This document shows, in pieces, positions 12,962-14,883 of a DNA stretch of 14,883 nt. Origin of the DNA: RGIG8700 sp045535635 (GTDB taxonomy: Bacteria > Bacillota > Clostridia > RGIG6154). The DNA is taken from contig JAZSLZ010000009.1 in assembly GCA_045535635.1 (NCBI GenBank), positions 1-14,883 on the forward strand, read 5' to 3'. The first letter of the stretch is position 1; each line of letters begins with the position of its first letter. Made by a program: the position numbers and the translations under genes. The notes beneath the pieces were generated by a model, which searched no databases, was not told where the DNA came from, and saw only the letters and a list, made by a program, of their open reading frames with translations.

Positions 12962-14883
12962 TATTTTACGAATGTTGGGTTAATGCCCCAGATGTCGTTA
13001 GCATAGTTTCTGATTGTGTTATCTGATGAGAATCTGCCTGATTTAGCAATGTTTATAATTGCACTTCTGTACCAGTTTTCTTTATCCTGATACATTGCTG
13101 CAATCTTTTCATTTGCCTTAACATAAGCATCGAAATCTTTAAGAACGAAGAATTCGTCGTTCCATGTAACAAGGTGGTTGAAGATTTCATCAAACTGACC
13201 AGGAGCATCTGTGTAGAAGTTTGAACGAAGCTGATCAAGAATCTTTTTAACTCTTGGATCGTTGTTATAAATTTCAGATGAAAGGTAACCGCCGTGAGCG
13301 TAGTAGTTGATAACTTCTTCTGATGAAAGACCGAATGTTACGATGTTTTCATCGCCAACTGCTTCGTGAATTTCAACATTTGCACCGTCCATAGTTGCAA
13401 GTGTGATAGCACCGTTCATCATAAATTTCATATTACTTGTACCTGATGCTTCTTTTGATGCTGTAGAAATCTGGATACTAATATCAGATGCAGGAATAAT
13501 TCTCTGTGCAAGGTCAACGTTGTAGTTAGGAATAAAGATAACTTTAAGTCTTCCGCGAACGATAGGATCGTTGTTAACTTTAGCTGCAACTGCGTTGATT
13601 AATTTAATAACTCTCTTTGCAAGACTGTAGCTTGAGAAAGCTTTTGCACCGAAAACGAATGTTCTTGGCTGCATATCAATATCAGGATTTTCAAGAATCT
13701 GATTGTAAAGATGCATTACATATAAAATGTTAAGAGTCTGTCTCTTGTATGCGTGAAGTCTCTTAACCTGTGTTCCATAAAGAGAATGTGATTCAAGCTT
13801 TGTATCAAATGTGTGGTTTACATAGTCGATAAATTCAAGCTTTTTACTGTGCTTAACTGCTCTGAACTGTTCTTTGAAGTTTTTATCATCTGCAAATGGA
13901 AGTAAGTCTTCAAGTCTTTCAGGATCTTTTATCCATTTGTCGCCGATAGCTTCGCAGAGAAGATTTGAAAGCTCAGGATTAGCAGAGATGAGCCATCTTC
14001 TGTGTGTAATACCATTTGTTTTGTTGTTGAATTTATCAGGGAAGAACTCGTTGAAGTCTTTTAATTCCTGATTTTTAAGAATGTCTGTATGAAGTGCGGC
14101 AACACCGTTAACAGAATGTGAACCAACGATTGCAAGGTTAGCCATTCTTACTTTGCCGTCCCAGAGAATAGACATTTTTGATTTCTTTTCAAAGCTATCA
14201 CCGTATTTTTCATAGATAGCGTAGTCAAATCTCTTGTTGATTTCGTCAATAATCATATAAATTCTAGGTAAGAGAGATTTCATAAGATTAATGTCAATTT
14301 TTTCTAAAGCTTCAGCCATAATTGTATGGTTTGTGTAAGCCATAGTTTTCTTTGTGATTTCCCAAGCTGTTGCCCATGGAATATTTTCTTCGTCGATTAA
14401 TATTCTCATAAGCTCTGCAATTGCAAGTGATGGGTGAGTATCGTTAATATGAACTGCGTGATTTTCATAGAAAGTTTCCATAGAAAGGCCAAGCTTTTTA
14501 TGTTTTTTAACAATGCTCTGAAGACCTGCAGAAACGAAGAAGTATTCCTGTTTAAGACGGAGTTTTTTACCTTCATAAGTTGAGTCGTCAGGATAAAGAA
14601 CATTTGAAATTAATTCTGTGTTGTATTTATCTTCTACTGATTTAAGGTAATCGCCGTGACTGAATTCAGAAAAGTCAAGCTCTTCGCCAATAACCTTTGC
14701 ACTCCAGAGTCTTAATGTGTTAACATTTTTGCAGTCGTAACCAACAATTGGTGTATCATAAGGAACAGCTAAAACCTCTTCGCAGTTTTTGTGCTGAACC
14801 TGAATTTCACCGTTCTGGTCAATGGTAACATCAATATCACCGCCAAAACGAACACCAACTGGTTCGGCGTCGCTTCTCATTTC
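12961..14883 (-). CDS. glgP: Glycogen/maltodextrin phosphorylase (5' end cut by window edge)
   Basis: Releases glucose-1-phosphate from alpha-1,4-glucan ends using phosphate and PLP. The C-terminal 640 residues are in the window and the frame stays open to the right edge, so the Met codon at 14880 is internal. The family is usually about 750-830 residues; I estimate 150-180 N-terminal residues are missing. Signatures are HINDTHPSLAIAELMR, GITHRRWL, VKRLHAYKRQ and the PLP site SKEASGTSNMKFMMNGA, whose Lys (codon 13426-13428) binds the cofactor, followed by TLATMDGANVEI. The C-terminus is complete (NDIWGINPTF). It overlaps the GH13 start by 1 nt, forming a two-gene alpha-glucan breakdown unit. 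Whether the natural substrate is glycogen or maltodextrin cannot be told. The promoter lies outside the window. Confidence 0.96.
   Translation of the reverse strand, partial: EMRSDAEPVGVRFGGDIDVTIDQNGEIQVQHKNCEEVLAVPYDTPIVGYDCKNVNTLRLWSAKVIGEELDFSEFSHGDYLKSVEDKYNTELISNVLYPDDSTYEGKKLRLKQEYFFVSAGLQSIVKKHKKLGLSMETFYENHAVHINDTHPSLAIAELMRILIDEENIPWATAWEITKKTMAYTNHTIMAEALEKIDINLMKSLLPRIYMIIDEINKRFDYAIYEKYGDSFEKKSKMSILWDGKVRMANLAIVGSHSVNGVAALHTDILKNQELKDFNEFFPDKFNNKTNGITHRRWLISANPELSNLLCEAIGDKWIKDPERLEDLLPFADDKNFKEQFRAVKHSKKLEFIDYVNHTFDTKLESHSLYGTQVKRLHAYKRQTLNILYVMHLYNQILENPDIDMQPRTFVFGAKAFSSYSLAKRVIKLINAVAAKVNNDPIVRGRLKVIFIPNYNVDLAQRIIPASDISIQISTASKEASGTSNMKFMMNGAITLATMDGANVEIHEAVGDENIVTFGLSSEEVINYYAHGGYLSSEIYNNDPRVKKILDQLRSNFYTDAPGQFDEIFNHLVTWNDEFFVLKDFDAYVKANEKIAAMYQDKENWYRSAIINIAKSGRFSSDNTIRNYANDIWGINPTFVK

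Overview
The window is AT-rich, densely packed bacterial chromosome. Low-GC codon use, strong AAGGAGG-type ribosome binding sites, consensus sigma-A promoters with 17-bp spacers, NrdR, an AbrB/SpoVT-type regulator, rubrerythrin and an S-layer-homology (SLH) protein together suggest an anaerobic, Gram-positive-type member of the Clostridia, probably a gut or other fermentative lineage. I cannot name the genus. Nothing resembles a phage, plasmid, IS transposase or CRISPR array.

Left part (1-2921): lysS (lysyl-tRNA synthetase, 3' end cut by the window edge) runs leftward. It is transcribed divergently from a GDSL/SGNH hydrolase gene, and the two -35 boxes lie in an 11-bp perfect inverted repeat. 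nrdR, the ribonucleotide-reductase repressor, follows with its own extended -10 promoter.

Middle (2922-5804): a gene-free stretch holds a roughly 295-bp foldback element with imperfect terminal inverted repeats of about 42 nt and several internal hairpins linked by GATAT motifs. A textbook promoter with a palindrome over its start site then drives three tightly packed genes: an AbrB-family regulator, a PLP enzyme of the 'aluminium resistance'/methionine gamma-lyase-like family, and a ten-helix DMT/EamA-like transporter. A strong terminator ends this unit. It is the least understood part of the window and the best candidate for an uncharacterised system: a self-regulated PLP enzyme plus transporter.

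Right part (5802-14883): a GH3 beta-glucosidase-type enzyme with permuted domain order (C-terminal domain first) is read rightward and ends at a hairpin shared with the convergent rubrerythrin gene. Leftward-reading genes follow: rubrerythrin with its own promoter, a secreted YcdB-like/SLH protein, a cytoplasmic GH13 neopullulanase/cyclomaltodextrinase-type enzyme, and glycogen/maltodextrin phosphorylase (5' end cut by the window edge). The last two are translationally coupled (TAATG) and form an intracellular alpha-glucan breakdown module. With the GH3 enzyme and the hydrolase they give the region a carbohydrate-use flavour, mixed with housekeeping genes (lysS, nrdR) and oxidative-stress defence (rubrerythrin).

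All functional calls rest on recognising motifs and family patterns by eye. No database search or folding program was run.
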